Positions 1 through 7,031 of a stretch of DNA of 17,797 nucleotides are shown piece by piece (position 1 is the stretch's first letter; every line of letters starts with the position of its first letter). Source of the stretch: CAYHBO01 sp964354855 (lineage in GTDB: Bacteria; Babelota; Babeliae; Babelales; RVW-14). The notes under the pieces are model-generated. The model did not search any database, was not told where the DNA came from, and saw nothing but the letters and a program-made list of their open reading frames with translations. The DNA is taken from positions 1 through 17,797 of the forward strand of contig CAYHBO010000034.1 in the NCBI GenBank assembly GCA_964354855.1, given 5' to 3'. A program made the position numbers and the translations under genes.

Positions 1-33
1 AGGCGGCTGAGCATGTTTTTGCGCAATCTTAAA

Positions 34-99
34 TTAAAAGTTTTTAGCTATAGAAAACAAACCGGTTACTCCTAATGATAATGCTAAAACTTTAAACAT
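34..99 (-). CDS. possible 21-residue hydrophobic peptide or signal-peptide remnant
   Basis: A short frame on the minus strand begins MFKVLALSLGVTGLFSIAK and ends after 21 residues. An AAAAGGA stretch lies about 7 bases upstream of the ATG. It looks like a signal peptide (Lys, then a hydrophobic core) cut off by a stop. It follows the 50-codon ORF at 121-273 in the same direction, so it could be the last cistron of that transcript or the head of a broken secreted-protein gene running off the window. No family is recognised and chance cannot be excluded at this length. Confidence 0.2.
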   Translation of the reverse strand: MFKVLALSLGVTGLFSIAKNF

Positions 100-120
100 A
101 AAGGGATCCTTTTATGGGTT

Positions 121-273
121 TTATAAGTTGCTTATTTTATTATCACAAGTTTCTATAAATTTCTGTAAATCTTGTGGTGTTAATAATGTAGTTGCATCTT
201 GATGTTCGAATGTTTGTGATGAAATATTAAGTTCTTCCAGTTTTTTAAAGAGGAGTTCTTTTGCGGTGATCAT
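121..273 (-). CDS. 50-residue ORF resembling an internally deleted YbaK/ProX aminoacyl-tRNA deacylase
   Basis: The frame starts MITAKELLFKKLEELNISS and ends FIETCDNKISNL. It begins two bases after the stop of the gene at 276-773, with AAAGAG about 6 bases before its ATG, so translation is probably coupled to that gene. Residues 5-25 (LLFKKLEELNIS..TFEHQ) read like the first helix and strand of the YbaK/ProXp deacylase fold. Residues 27-46 (ATTLLTPQDLQKFIETC..KI) read like the last helix of the same fold. The roughly 100 residues between these ends in normal family members are absent. The resemblance is from memory of the family and was not searched. It is probably a non-catalytic remnant or a reduced derivative. 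It has no signal peptide, unlike its neighbours. Confidence 0.5.
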   Translation of the reverse strand: MITAKELLFKKLEELNISSQTFEHQDATTLLTPQDLQKFIETCDNKISNL

Positions 274-275
274 GA

Positions 276-773
276 TTAACTCTTTTTGTTGTACACTTCG
301 TTTATTTCTTTAATAAAGCCGTTTTGATCAAGCTTTAAATAAACCATAACAATCATAGTACCCAATGTTTTAGTGGTGACATCATATTGAATAACACATA
401 TGTTATTTTCTTTATTTATTACGAAACTATCTTGATTAACCTGCATATTCCAACCATTCAGATCTTTTGTTGCTTGTTCAAGCTGAGCGTACAGCGCATC
501 ACGATCGTTGGTGATCATGGAGCCATTTATGAGTTTTTTGCAGTCAGAAGTAAAGAGGGAAGTCATTTCTTCAGAGCATGAAATACTATTTTCAGGTGAG
601 CCAAATTTGACGAGAAAATCGATATAGCGTTGACCAATATTGTCGATAGGCATAGTTATTTCCCTGGTGATTCTTTTAATGCCATGTTTTTTAAGTTTTT
701 TTGCATGTGTTGTAGGAATAATGCTTATCATAAATGGTATTACAATAAGGATCGAAAGATATCTTGATTTCAT
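276..773 (-). CDS. secreted small protein, probable NTF2/SnoaL-like fold
   Basis: A 165-residue protein with a clear signal peptide (MKSRYLSILIVIPFMISI, cleavage likely after THA near residue 24). The mature part has a helix with a YIDFLVKFG motif near 50-58, then a polar middle. It ends in alternating strands (VINKENNICVIQYDV and TMIVMVYLKLDQNGFIKEI). This is the usual ending of NTF2-like/SnoaL domains, which form a cone-shaped pocket for small ligands or serve as assembly modules. No catalytic residues stand out, so no reaction is assigned. AAGGGAG sits about 6 bases before the ATG. It follows the zeta-like kinase gene on the same strand after a gap of about 90 bases. The fold call is an inference from the strand pattern. 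Confidence 0.65.
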   Translation of the reverse strand: MKSRYLSILIVIPFMISIIPTTHAKKLKKHGIKRITREITMPIDNIGQRYIDFLVKFGSPENSISCSEEMTSLFTSDCKKLINGSMITNDRDALYAQLEQATKDLNGWNMQVNQDSFVINKENNICVIQYDVTTKTLGTMIVMVYLKLDQNGFIKEINEVYNKKS

Positions 774-864
774 AGAGACTCCCTTAGATTATTGATTTTA
801 GTCTGATGGATAGGTTATCGTTTTTTCATTGCTCTTTAAAGATTAATTATTCAATAACTTTGTG

Positions 865-1638
865 TTATTCGCTTTCATGTAAGAATAATTGATACTCTTT
901 AGGTTTTAGAATGCCTATGGTAGATGAAAAAATAGGAGTCAATGTTTTTTGGCTTGCATCATACAATATTGCTTCATTAACAAGAGACAAGTAGGAAGGC
1001 CAAAGAGTGCTGAATGTTGTTCGGTGCTTACACAAGACACTTTCTGATACGCAACGTCCTTCTTGTTGTTGTCTTATGGAAATTCGTTGTTTTGCTGTTT
1101 CTTTTTTAACATATAATCCGATGAGTTTTATGTAATAATCTTGTTCTTTTGCGTGTATGAAATCTGTCACTGTTTCTTTGGAGCCGCATGTCCAATCATA
1201 AGCGATAGAATATTTTGATGTGATAGCAAAGGTTATCATTGCGTGAGCTATTCGACGAGCGGTTGGCCACCATGTGGTGAAAGCATGCATGGTGCCGGTG
1301 AGTTTTACATCAAGCTGATAGTTTGGGAGTTTGGTTATGATTTCGTCAATGTCATGTTGATAGAGATTGTGCATGTTCATATGTTTTTTACGGTAGGTTG
1401 TTTTTCCAGCTCCTGGAGAACCTCCTACTGCTTGTAAAACTGGATATTTTTGTGGGGTAAGATGAGCAAGAAATGTATCGTAGAGTATTTTTAATGTCAG
1501 ATGATGATTGGTTGTGGATGAGATCTCTTGAACTGTTGGGGCAAACGTGATAAATCGATCATAAGTTGTTGCATGAATCTTGATAGCATAACACCATAAT
1601 GTAAGTGTAAATAGAGAAGTAATAGTATGTTTATACAT
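865..1638 (-). CDS. exported zeta-toxin-like P-loop kinase
   Basis: A 257-residue protein with a probable signal peptide (residues 1-24, hydrophobic SLFTLTLWCYAI, ending HAT) followed by a P-loop kinase domain. Walker A is GGSPGAGKTT at 72-81. HDIDEI at 95-100 fits the acidic switch after the P-loop. R185, R189 and EGR at 193-195 match the arginine-rich lid of the zeta toxin/polynucleotide-kinase-like group. Zeta toxins phosphorylate UDP-N-acetylglucosamine with ATP, and related enzymes take other small substrates. The specificity here is unknown. No epsilon-type antitoxin gene is adjacent. The gene starts 9 bases after the acetyltransferase stop, so the two are co-transcribed. An export signal on an ATP-dependent kinase is odd for a bacterial periplasm and hints at use in a host cell. 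Confidence 0.72.
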   Translation of the reverse strand: MYKHTITSLFTLTLWCYAIKIHATTYDRFITFAPTVQEISSTTNHHLTLKILYDTFLAHLTPQKYPVLQAVGGSPGAGKTTYRKKHMNMHNLYQHDIDEIITKLPNYQLDVKLTGTMHAFTTWWPTARRIAHAMITFAITSKYSIAYDWTCGSKETVTDFIHAKEQDYYIKLIGLYVKKETAKQRISIRQQQEGRCVSESVLCKHRTTFSTLWPSYLSLVNEAILYDASQKTLTPIFSSTIGILKPKEYQLFLHESE

Positions 1639-1647
1639 GATCTTTTT

Positions 1648-2268
1648 TCATTTATTTCTCATGTAATGAAAGTACCACTCTGCGGAGTTGGCGCCGTATG
1701 AATTGGTTTTAGGAGCTATACCTTGATTAACAAAGCCAAGATGTTCATAAAACTTGAGTGTTACATTGTTACCAAACCGTAGTGGATACACATGGCAGGT
1801 GTCTATTCCTTGAAAAACGCGTAACGCAGTTTCTATTAATTTTTTACCAAGACCCATTCGTCGATAGTCTTTGTGGATAAATAATAACTCAAGCCACATG
1901 CTGGATTTATTAGAGCGGTGAAAGACTAAAAATCCAGCCGGGATATTTTTATTGTTATCATAAGCAACATATAAACGATCATTGCCATGCTGCTTTACGT
2001 ACTCTGGAAACATTTTTTTGTCTTCAATGAGCTCTTTAGAAAGAAAGAGATCGGGGTTTTGTCCATTGGGGTAATCTTTGTAATGAGTGAGATAGAGTGG
2101 TTTAAAAAAATCATACGTTATTTCTTCATCAAGCGCCAGAATAGCAGGAAGGTCTTGGGTGATTGCAGGACGAATCGATATAGTTTCTTGTGTGTTGGTC
2201 TTAATTGGTTGTGTATGCAAGTAGGAAAAACAAGCAAATAAAAAGAGAATACGAATTGTTTCTGGCAT
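1648..2268 (-). CDS. exported GNAT-family N-acetyltransferase
   Basis: A 206-residue protein. Residues 1-20 (MPETIRILFLFACFSYLHTQ) form a signal peptide. A GNAT domain follows from ISIRPAITQDLPAILALDEE near residue 30. Motif A is LELLFIHKDYRRMGLG (126-141), containing the R-x-x-G-x-G acetyl-CoA pyrophosphate loop. NNVTLKFYEHLGF (167-179) is the usual GNAT motif B tail. GNATs move acetyl from acetyl-CoA to an amine; the acceptor is not predictable here. ATAGGATTTGT precedes the ATG. It sits 28 bases downstream of a glycosyltransferase gene and 9 bases upstream of the zeta-like kinase. Cytoplasmic GNATs do not normally have a leader, so an exported one is unusual. Confidence 0.8.
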   Translation of the reverse strand: MPETIRILFLFACFSYLHTQPIKTNTQETISIRPAITQDLPAILALDEEITYDFFKPLYLTHYKDYPNGQNPDLFLSKELIEDKKMFPEYVKQHGNDRLYVAYDNNKNIPAGFLVFHRSNKSSMWLELLFIHKDYRRMGLGKKLIETALRVFQGIDTCHVYPLRFGNNVTLKFYEHLGFVNQGIAPKTNSYGANSAEWYFHYMRNK

Positions 2269-2296
2269 ACAAATCCTATTTTAATGTCGACGAGAT

Positions 2297-3160
2297 TTAG
2301 GATCCCAAACTTTTTCTTACTAAGAATGAAAAATTGATATCAGAGCTTAACAATTCTTCTTCTGAAAATTTAAGATACTTACTATTAGCTTTATTTAACC
2401 CATTGTTTGATATAAAAATGAATAGTGGTTGTTCCGTGGAATGGTAGTTAATTTCTTGTGTACTAAAGATTTTAGGAGTTACAAATTGGCCATTTACGTC
2501 TCTGGTTCCATCTACGGTGCTTGGATAATGATAATATTGATAACCGTGTTTGATAAGATTTGTTAGAACGGGTTGCATAAGTTTTTTTCCGATAAATTCA
2601 TAATGAAATCTGTTTAATAAAAGTTCAGTCATTTTTTGTAAAAGAGCTGTAATAAATATTCCCTTTGGGCGTGATGACATAGCCCAATTCTGAGGAGCTC
2701 CGTAACTGTCATATACGATTTCTTGAGCGTGTTTGTATTGTCCAAATCCAATGTAATCATACTGGTTTAATTTATCGGTTACTTCTTTTAGGTCTCTCAT
2801 AATGATCATATCGGCATCAATATACATGCCACCATGCAGATAAAGTAACGTTGTCCTATAAAAATCAACTTTTTGTGCAATGTGTAATTTATTAAGTCTG
2901 AGTTTTCTTTTTAGTTTTCTGAGATTAGGAATGTATTCATGTATTTTTTTTTCATCGAGTTCTACGATATTGAAAGAGTCATGACATTGCTTTAAAAGTG
3001 TTTTTCGACATAACGCTATGTATCCAGGCATAGTTTTCCCTTTAAGGTTTTCCCAGTATACCCATAGATAAGGTTTTTCTTTATGTTCTTCGGTAGATGA
3101 AAATAATGGAGAGGTTATTTGAGTTGCAAGAAGTAAGCTAAATATTATTATTATTCTCAT
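2297..3160 (-). CDS. exported DXD glycosyltransferase (GT32 / Gly_transf_sug type), downstream paralog
   Basis: The protein has 287 residues from the start used here. It opens with a signal peptide (MRIIIIFSLLLATQITS) and then YLWVYWENLKGK, the typical opening strand of sugar-binding DXD glycosyltransferases. HGGMYIDADMIIM (about residues 109-121) carries the metal/nucleotide-sugar DXD motif, D115 and D117. GIFITALLQKM and YYHYPSTVDGTRDV follow as in this family. Such enzymes transfer a hexose or HexNAc from a nucleotide sugar; many secreted bacterial relatives modify host proteins. The frame extends 17 codons upstream to an ATG at 3211. I prefer the ATG at 3160 because a clean signal peptide begins there and a promoter-like TATAAA lies between the two ATGs. 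Its first 68 residues are identical to those of the gene at 3296-4192. Confidence 0.85.
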   Translation of the reverse strand: MRIIIIFSLLLATQITSPLFSSTEEHKEKPYLWVYWENLKGKTMPGYIALCRKTLLKQCHDSFNIVELDEKKIHEYIPNLRKLKRKLRLNKLHIAQKVDFYRTTLLYLHGGMYIDADMIIMRDLKEVTDKLNQYDYIGFGQYKHAQEIVYDSYGAPQNWAMSSRPKGIFITALLQKMTELLLNRFHYEFIGKKLMQPVLTNLIKHGYQYYHYPSTVDGTRDVNGQFVTPKIFSTQEINYHSTEQPLFIFISNNGLNKANSKYLKFSEEELLSSDINFSFLVRKSLGS

Positions 3161-3253
3161 TATTTTGAACTCACATAAGCGATAGATTTTATTTCTCTGT
3201 TTATAAACCATTAGTGTTAAAAGATTAAGAAAAAATTAGATGTTAAATCAATA
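2957..3253. repeat. 297-bp perfect direct repeat, copy 1 (5' part of a glycosyltransferase gene plus its leader)
   Basis: Every base from 2957 to 3253 matches 3989-4285 at an offset of 1032. The block covers the first 68 codons of the glycosyltransferase, its leader and about 93 bases upstream of the ATG, including the putative promoter. Outside it the two genes differ at many positions. The ends carry no terminal inverted repeats or target duplications, so it is not a mobile element. Gene conversion or a recent recombination is the likely cause. Confidence 0.95.
3200..3228 (-). promoter_or_regulatory. putative sigma70-type promoter of the downstream glycosyltransferase gene
   Basis: Read on the minus strand, TTAATC (3228-3223), a 17-base spacer and TATAAA (3205-3200) are followed by the ATG at 3160. 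The -35 box is weak. A transcription start just after TATAAA would exclude the upstream ATG at 3211 and supports the signal-peptide start. The same element is duplicated at 4232-4260. Confidence 0.35.
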
Positions 3254-3295
3254 GATAAGAGTATTACTATGCGAATCTATTTGTTAGTGAGAATG

Positions 3296-4192
3296 CTAAG
3301 GTGTAGGCGGATAGTTTTTAGGGATGTGCAGCCCGAGGCTCTTTTTTACCAGTAATGCAAAATTGATGCCTGAATTAAGCAAAGTTGATTCTGGAAGTTT
3401 TATATAGTTATTGCCATATTTTTTGAGCTCATTGTTTGTTAAAAATATAAATAAAGGCGGATTAACGGTAGAATATTGAAATACTTGATAAGAGAAAATT
3501 TTTATAGGTGATACGAATGTATCATTGACATCTCTTGTTCCGTCTATGGCACTTGGGTAATGATAATATTGATAACCGTTTTTAATTAATTCTGTGATTA
3601 CTGGCCGCATAAGTTCTTTGCCAATAAATTCATAATGAAATCTATTGAGTAATCTTTCCATTATTTTCTCTAATAGAGCGGTAATAAATATTCCCTTTGG
3701 GCGTGATGCCATAGCCCAATTCTGCGGGGCTCCATAACTGTTACCGCTCTTGGCTTTCCCCATTTCATACTCACCAAATCCAACATAATCATAATCGTTT
3801 AATTTATCAGTTATTTCTTTGAGATCTTTCATAATGATCATATCGGCATCAATATACATGCCACCGTATTCATGAAGTAGACACACGCGATAAAAATCAA
3901 CTTTTTGAGCAATGCATAATTGATTGATTATGAGGTTGTTTTCCATTTTTTTGAGGTTAGGAAGGTAGTTGTAAATATTTTTCTCATTGAGTTCTACGAT
4001 ATTGAAAGAGTCATGACATTGCTTTAAAAGTGTTTTTCGACATAACGCTATGTATCCAGGCATAGTTTTCCCTTTAAGGTTTTCCCAGTATACCCATAGA
4101 TAAGGTTTTTCTTTATGTTCTTCGGTAGATGAAAATAATGGAGAGGTTATTTGAGTTGCAAGAAGTAAGCTAAATATTATTATTATTCTCAT
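3296..4192 (-). CDS. exported DXD glycosyltransferase (GT32 / Gly_transf_sug type), upstream paralog
   Basis: The protein has 298 residues from the ATG used here. The signal peptide MRIIIIFSLLLATQITS and the YLWVYWENLKGK strand are identical to the neighbour at 2297-3160. The DXD motif YGGMYIDADMIIM is conserved (D115, D117). Differences concentrate after residue 68: this copy has VCLLHEYGG where the other has TTLLYLHGG. It also has MGKAKSGNSYGAPQNWAMASRP in place of HAQEIVYDSYGAPQNWAMSSRP. The C-terminus is longer and ends HIPKNYPPTP. Both copies keep the catalytic acids and look intact, so they probably differ in acceptor or donor choice. The frame also opens at 4243, upstream of the putative TATAAA, which I reject as the start. 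Confidence 0.85.
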   Translation of the reverse strand: MRIIIIFSLLLATQITSPLFSSTEEHKEKPYLWVYWENLKGKTMPGYIALCRKTLLKQCHDSFNIVELNEKNIYNYLPNLKKMENNLIINQLCIAQKVDFYRVCLLHEYGGMYIDADMIIMKDLKEITDKLNDYDYVGFGEYEMGKAKSGNSYGAPQNWAMASRPKGIFITALLEKIMERLLNRFHYEFIGKELMRPVITELIKNGYQYYHYPSAIDGTRDVNDTFVSPIKIFSYQVFQYSTVNPPLFIFLTNNELKKYGNNYIKLPESTLLNSGINFALLVKKSLGLHIPKNYPPTP

Positions 4193-4285
4193 TATTTTGA
4201 ACTCACATAAGCGATAGATTTTATTTCTCTGTTTATAAACCATTAGTGTTAAAAGATTAAGAAAAAATTAGATGTTAAATCAATA
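3989..4285. repeat. 297-bp perfect direct repeat, copy 2
   Basis: Partner of 2957-3253, identical base for base at an offset of 1032. It covers the 5' coding part, leader and promoter of the upstream glycosyltransferase. Identity stops at the first base that differs on each side (CAATAG against CAATAA upstream; CGAGTTC against TGAGTTC in the coding region). Confidence 0.95.
4232..4260 (-). promoter_or_regulatory. putative sigma70-type promoter of the upstream glycosyltransferase gene
   Basis: TTAATC (4260-4255), a 17-base spacer and TATAAA (4237-4232) on the minus strand, about 40 bases before the ATG at 4192. It is an exact copy of the element at 3200-3228 because it lies inside the perfect repeat, so both paralogs would be expressed under the same signal. 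Confidence 0.35.
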
Positions 4286-4389
4286 AACAATATTTACTTT
4301 ATGATTTATTGATCAATGGCGGGTGAATTATTTAAGGTTTAGAAAAGCTTTGTTGGTGTAGAGGGGTAAGATTTGGGGGGATAAATTGT

Positions 4390-5496
4390 ATGAAGCGTTT
4401 TGGTTTCTATTGGGTATTAATATTATTTGATTTAATCGTAAGTAGTTGTGCGTCTGTTATCGCTTTGCAATCTCCGTATGAATTTACTGTGCTAGGGGCA
4501 GGGTCTGCAGGTATTGCTGTAATTGGTGTTTTACTTGATCAGAAAATTGATCCGCAGAGTATTATGTGGATTGATGATGAATTCAATGTTGGTCGTATTG
4601 GCAAATATTATACATCGGTTCCCGGCAATACTAAAGTCAGTCGACTGATAAATACGCTCAATGCCTGTGAATCATTTAAATTTTCATTAAGCCCTATTCG
4701 TTTTAGGGTTCAAGATATTGATCAAAATACTACTTGTGACTTGCGTTATATTGTTGAACCGTTGCAATGGATAACGGATCATTTGAAAAAAACAGTACAT
4801 ACGGAACAAGGTTTAGTTTCTGCTATCGAGCGCAAAAATAATTATTGGGTTATGCGTTGTAATGATGTTGAGATAACAACCAAGAATCTTATTCTTGCAA
4901 CTGGGTCACACCCTGCAAAACTTTTTCTTCAAGGACCACAAGAAATTTTACTTGATGATGCGCTTGTGTTAGAAAAACTCGCTCAAGTGGTTTCATCTGA
5001 AGATCGCGTTGCGGTTTTTGGTACGTCACATTCGGGTGTTTTAGTACTTAAAAATTTATCTCAATTAGGTGTGCGTGGTATCGTGAGTTTTTATAAACAA
5101 CAGATCCGTTATTTTATAGAGGCGTTAAATATCAATGAAAATACCGGCCTGAAAGGTTCTGTTGCTGTGTGGGCAAAAAATGTTTTGGAAGCGGGGCTTG
5201 TACCCAACTTGACTGCGTTTGTTAGCGATGATGAGAATATTGAACGCGAATTGCCATCATGCACTAAAGTAGTCTATGCAATTGGGTTTGAACGGAACGC
5301 TGTCCCTGGATTTGCCCCGGAAGTTTTGGCAAATTACAACAAAAAAACAGGAGTTATTGGTGATAACCTGTTTGGGTTAGGGATAGCATTTCCTGAAGAA
5401 GTTATTAATTATTACGGAGAATCTGAATTTAGTATCGGGATCTGGCAATTCATACAGTATGCGAAGAGAGTTGTTCCGAAGTGGCTAAAGACTTAA
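4390..5496 (+). CDS. exported, possibly lipid-anchored, FAD/NAD(P)-dependent oxidoreductase
   Basis: A 368-residue flavoprotein. Residues 1-26 form a leader (MKRFGFYWVLILFDLIVSSC). VSSC at 17-20 fits a lipobox, though ordinary cleavage is possible. FTVLGAGSAGIAV at 32-44 is the FAD-binding Rossmann loop (GxGxxG), ILATGSHP at 168-175 is the ATG motif, and VAVFGTSHSGVLVL at 207-220 is a second nucleotide-binding loop (GxSxSG form). VVYAIGFE follows near the C-terminus. This is the two-dinucleotide-domain plan of pyridine-nucleotide-disulfide oxidoreductases and FAD monooxygenases. No redox-active CxxxxC is seen, so a monooxygenase-like role is likelier than a disulfide reductase. The substrate is unknown. 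A G6 run at 4375-4380 serves as an unusual Shine-Dalgarno. It is followed after 47 bases by the kinase-like gene in the same direction. Confidence 0.75.
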   Translation: MKRFGFYWVLILFDLIVSSCASVIALQSPYEFTVLGAGSAGIAVIGVLLDQKIDPQSIMWIDDEFNVGRIGKYYTSVPGNTKVSRLINTLNACESFKFSLSPIRFRVQDIDQNTTCDLRYIVEPLQWITDHLKKTVHTEQGLVSAIERKNNYWVMRCNDVEITTKNLILATGSHPAKLFLQGPQEILLDDALVLEKLAQVVSSEDRVAVFGTSHSGVLVLKNLSQLGVRGIVSFYKQQIRYFIEALNINENTGLKGSVAVWAKNVLEAGLVPNLTAFVSDDENIERELPSCTKVVYAIGFERNAVPGFAPEVLANYNKKTGVIGDNLFGLGIAFPEEVINYYGESEFSIGIWQFIQYAKRVVPKWLKT

Positions 5497-5543
5497 GTTG
5501 AACTTTTGTGTACCGTATTTTATCTTTTGTGTGAAGGTTTCTT

Positions 5544-6263
5544 ATGGATAATCGTATCGATTTCTATCAACAACGCTTAAATCTTCAAGATGCTTCTTGG
5601 TCTCGCATTGAGCATGATGATGCTATCGTTTCAATTGTTTATAAAGTTACTCAGCCTATTGGGCCAGCACAGATATTAAAAATATGTTTACGGCCTGAAG
5701 AGTATGAGCGTGAGTTGTATTTTCTTAACTACTTTGCTGGTAAGTTACCGGTCCCGCGCGTTATTGACGTTGTCCCGCCAGAAGAGAATATTCATGGGGC
5801 GATTCTCATGGGGTGTTTACCTGGAAGTACGCTTAAAGTTGCTGATGTTACGGATGAGCTCTCTTATGATTTAGGAGTGCTTTTTGCACGTATTCATCTT
5901 AATCGAGTAATTGGATTCGGCGATGTAACGCGTCCAGGTAGCTTAGTTTCAGATGCGCGTGATTATTTTGCGTTGCAATTTGAGACCGGCTTTGATGAAT
6001 GCAGTAAGCATTTGCCCATAGAGCTTCTTGAAAAATGTCGCAAGTATTATCAAGAGCATTGCAATTTTTTAGCGTCTGTTGACGGTCCATGCCTGGTGCA
6101 TCGTGATTTTCGTCCAGGGAATGTGATGGTTCGTGATGGCAAGGTTCAGGGAATTATTGACTGGGCTACGAGTCGTGCAAGTTTTGCGGAAGAAGATTTT
6201 CGTTCAATGGAACATTGCTGGGAGTGGGAACATTATTCAGTCCATTTGAGCGTCGCTTTTTAG
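5544..6263 (+). CDS. aminoglycoside phosphotransferase (APH)/choline-kinase-like protein, possibly frameshifted at its C-terminus
   Basis: A 239-residue cytoplasmic protein without a leader. ILKICLR (44-50, K46) matches the ATP-binding lysine. LVHRDFRPGNVMV (184-196) is the catalytic Brenner loop of APH-fold kinases (H186, D188, N193), and IIDWATS (204-210) supplies the Mg-binding Asp. Family members phosphorylate small hydroxyl compounds, including antibiotics, choline, homoserine and fructosamine; the substrate is not predictable here. GAAGG lies 6 bases before the ATG. The protein ends abruptly after EDFRSMEHCWEWEH. In the family, an FxSLEHxEW motif is normally followed by a phrase like NPF-RRAFLxGY. 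The next frame here encodes LFSPFERRFLDTFF (6233-6274), suggesting a frameshift near 6225-6238. Confidence 0.75.
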   Translation: MDNRIDFYQQRLNLQDASWSRIEHDDAIVSIVYKVTQPIGPAQILKICLRPEEYERELYFLNYFAGKLPVPRVIDVVPPEENIHGAILMGCLPGSTLKVADVTDELSYDLGVLFARIHLNRVIGFGDVTRPGSLVSDARDYFALQFETGFDECSKHLPIELLEKCRKYYQEHCNFLASVDGPCLVHRDFRPGNVMVRDGKVQGIIDWATSRASFAEEDFRSMEHCWEWEHYSVHLSVAF

Positions 6264-6330
6264 ATACATTTTTTTAGAGTAAGGCATTGTAAAGAAATAA
6301 TTACTTTGTTTGCTGCTCTGATCCCCAGAC

Positions 6331-6423
6331 TTGTCATCCTGAACTTGTTTCAGGATCCAGGCTTTTTCTGCTTTTAAAGACTTACTATTTTGACTAGATC
6401 CTGAAACAAGTTCAGGATGACAA
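6331..6423. repeat. REP-like composite inverted repeat
   Basis: Two perfect 27-base inverted arms (6331-6357 and 6397-6423) enclose a 39-base spacer. Each arm is itself a hairpin: ATCCTGAA, a 5-base loop, TTCAGGAT. The element lies between the ends of two converging genes (5544-6263 and 6456-6818), so it may also stop transcription from both sides. The arm sequence resembles GTCATCCTGAAC-type dispersed repeats that I recall from many bacterial genomes. No transposase is nearby, and no target duplication could be assigned. Confidence 0.85.
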
Positions 6424-6455
6424 TCAGATTGTAAAAGTAAGGGTTATTTATAAGC

Positions 6456-6818
6456 TTATAGCCATTCAGGATTTTTAACCGTCTTTTCAGACACAACATC
6501 ACCTGAATTCACCACCCCTTTTGGTTCGAGCAGAAGAATATGAGTTTCTTGTTCAGCATAAGGGCAATGTTCTGTGTTTTTAGGGACAATAAAAAATTCA
6601 CCTTCGTTAATGGTTACTTCTTGGTCTGGTAGCTTTATTTTAAGTTGCCCTTTAATGACGAGAAAAAATTCATCATCTTCGGTATGCGAATGCCAAATAA
6701 ATTCTCCATGAGCCTTAAAAATCTTTACATGAAAATCGTTAATTTCACCTAAAATTTTAGGAGTCCAAGTTTCTTTAAGAAATGTTAATTTTTCTTTTAC
6801 ATTAATAACCTTGTTCAT
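6456..6818 (-). CDS. small single-domain cupin protein
   Basis: A 120-residue protein with one cupin_2 barrel. Cupin motif 1 is WHSHTEDDEFFLVIKGQL (42-59), with metal ligands H43, H45 and E50. Motif 2 is GEFFIVPKNTEHCPYA (73-88), with H84. All four ligands of a mononuclear metal site are present. Such small cupins may be isomerases, dioxygenases or simple sugar- or metabolite-binding proteins, and nothing here narrows that. It has no signal peptide, so it is cytoplasmic. GGAG sits about 6 bases upstream of the ATG. It stands alone on the minus strand, converging with the APH-like gene and diverging from the phosphatase at 7032. Confidence 0.85.
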   Translation of the reverse strand: MNKVINVKEKLTFLKETWTPKILGEINDFHVKIFKAHGEFIWHSHTEDDEFFLVIKGQLKIKLPDQEVTINEGEFFIVPKNTEHCPYAEQETHILLLEPKGVVNSGDVVSEKTVKNPEWL

Positions 6819-7031
6819 GGAGGCTCCATATTTAATACAGGGGTTTACTGATGTTTGATTGTATCTGGCTGAAATTATTGTGTCAAATATGCGAATTAAT
6901 TTTCAGATTGAATCTGTGGTGTTAATTTATACTGGATTTTATTATCTGGTTGCTTGTAATAATAATATCATAATGCAAAACTAAAAAGTGGGTAAGGGGT
7001 AAACCATTTTAGGGAATCTTTTGGGGGGGCT

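Noticed and set aside
865..2268. A classical epsilon-zeta or GNAT toxin-antitoxin module
   Set aside because: No antitoxin-like small gene adjoins either protein, and both have leaders, which does not fit an intracellular toxin-antitoxin pair.
3161..3211. The 17-codon upstream extension of the glycosyltransferase frame
   Set aside because: It would put a charged segment before the signal peptide, lacks a ribosome site and contains the putative -10 box. It is open in both copies only because the DNA is identical.
2957..4285. The direct repeats as an insertion sequence or CRISPR-like element
   Set aside because: The repeat is part of two coding genes, has no terminal inverted repeats, no transposase and only two copies.
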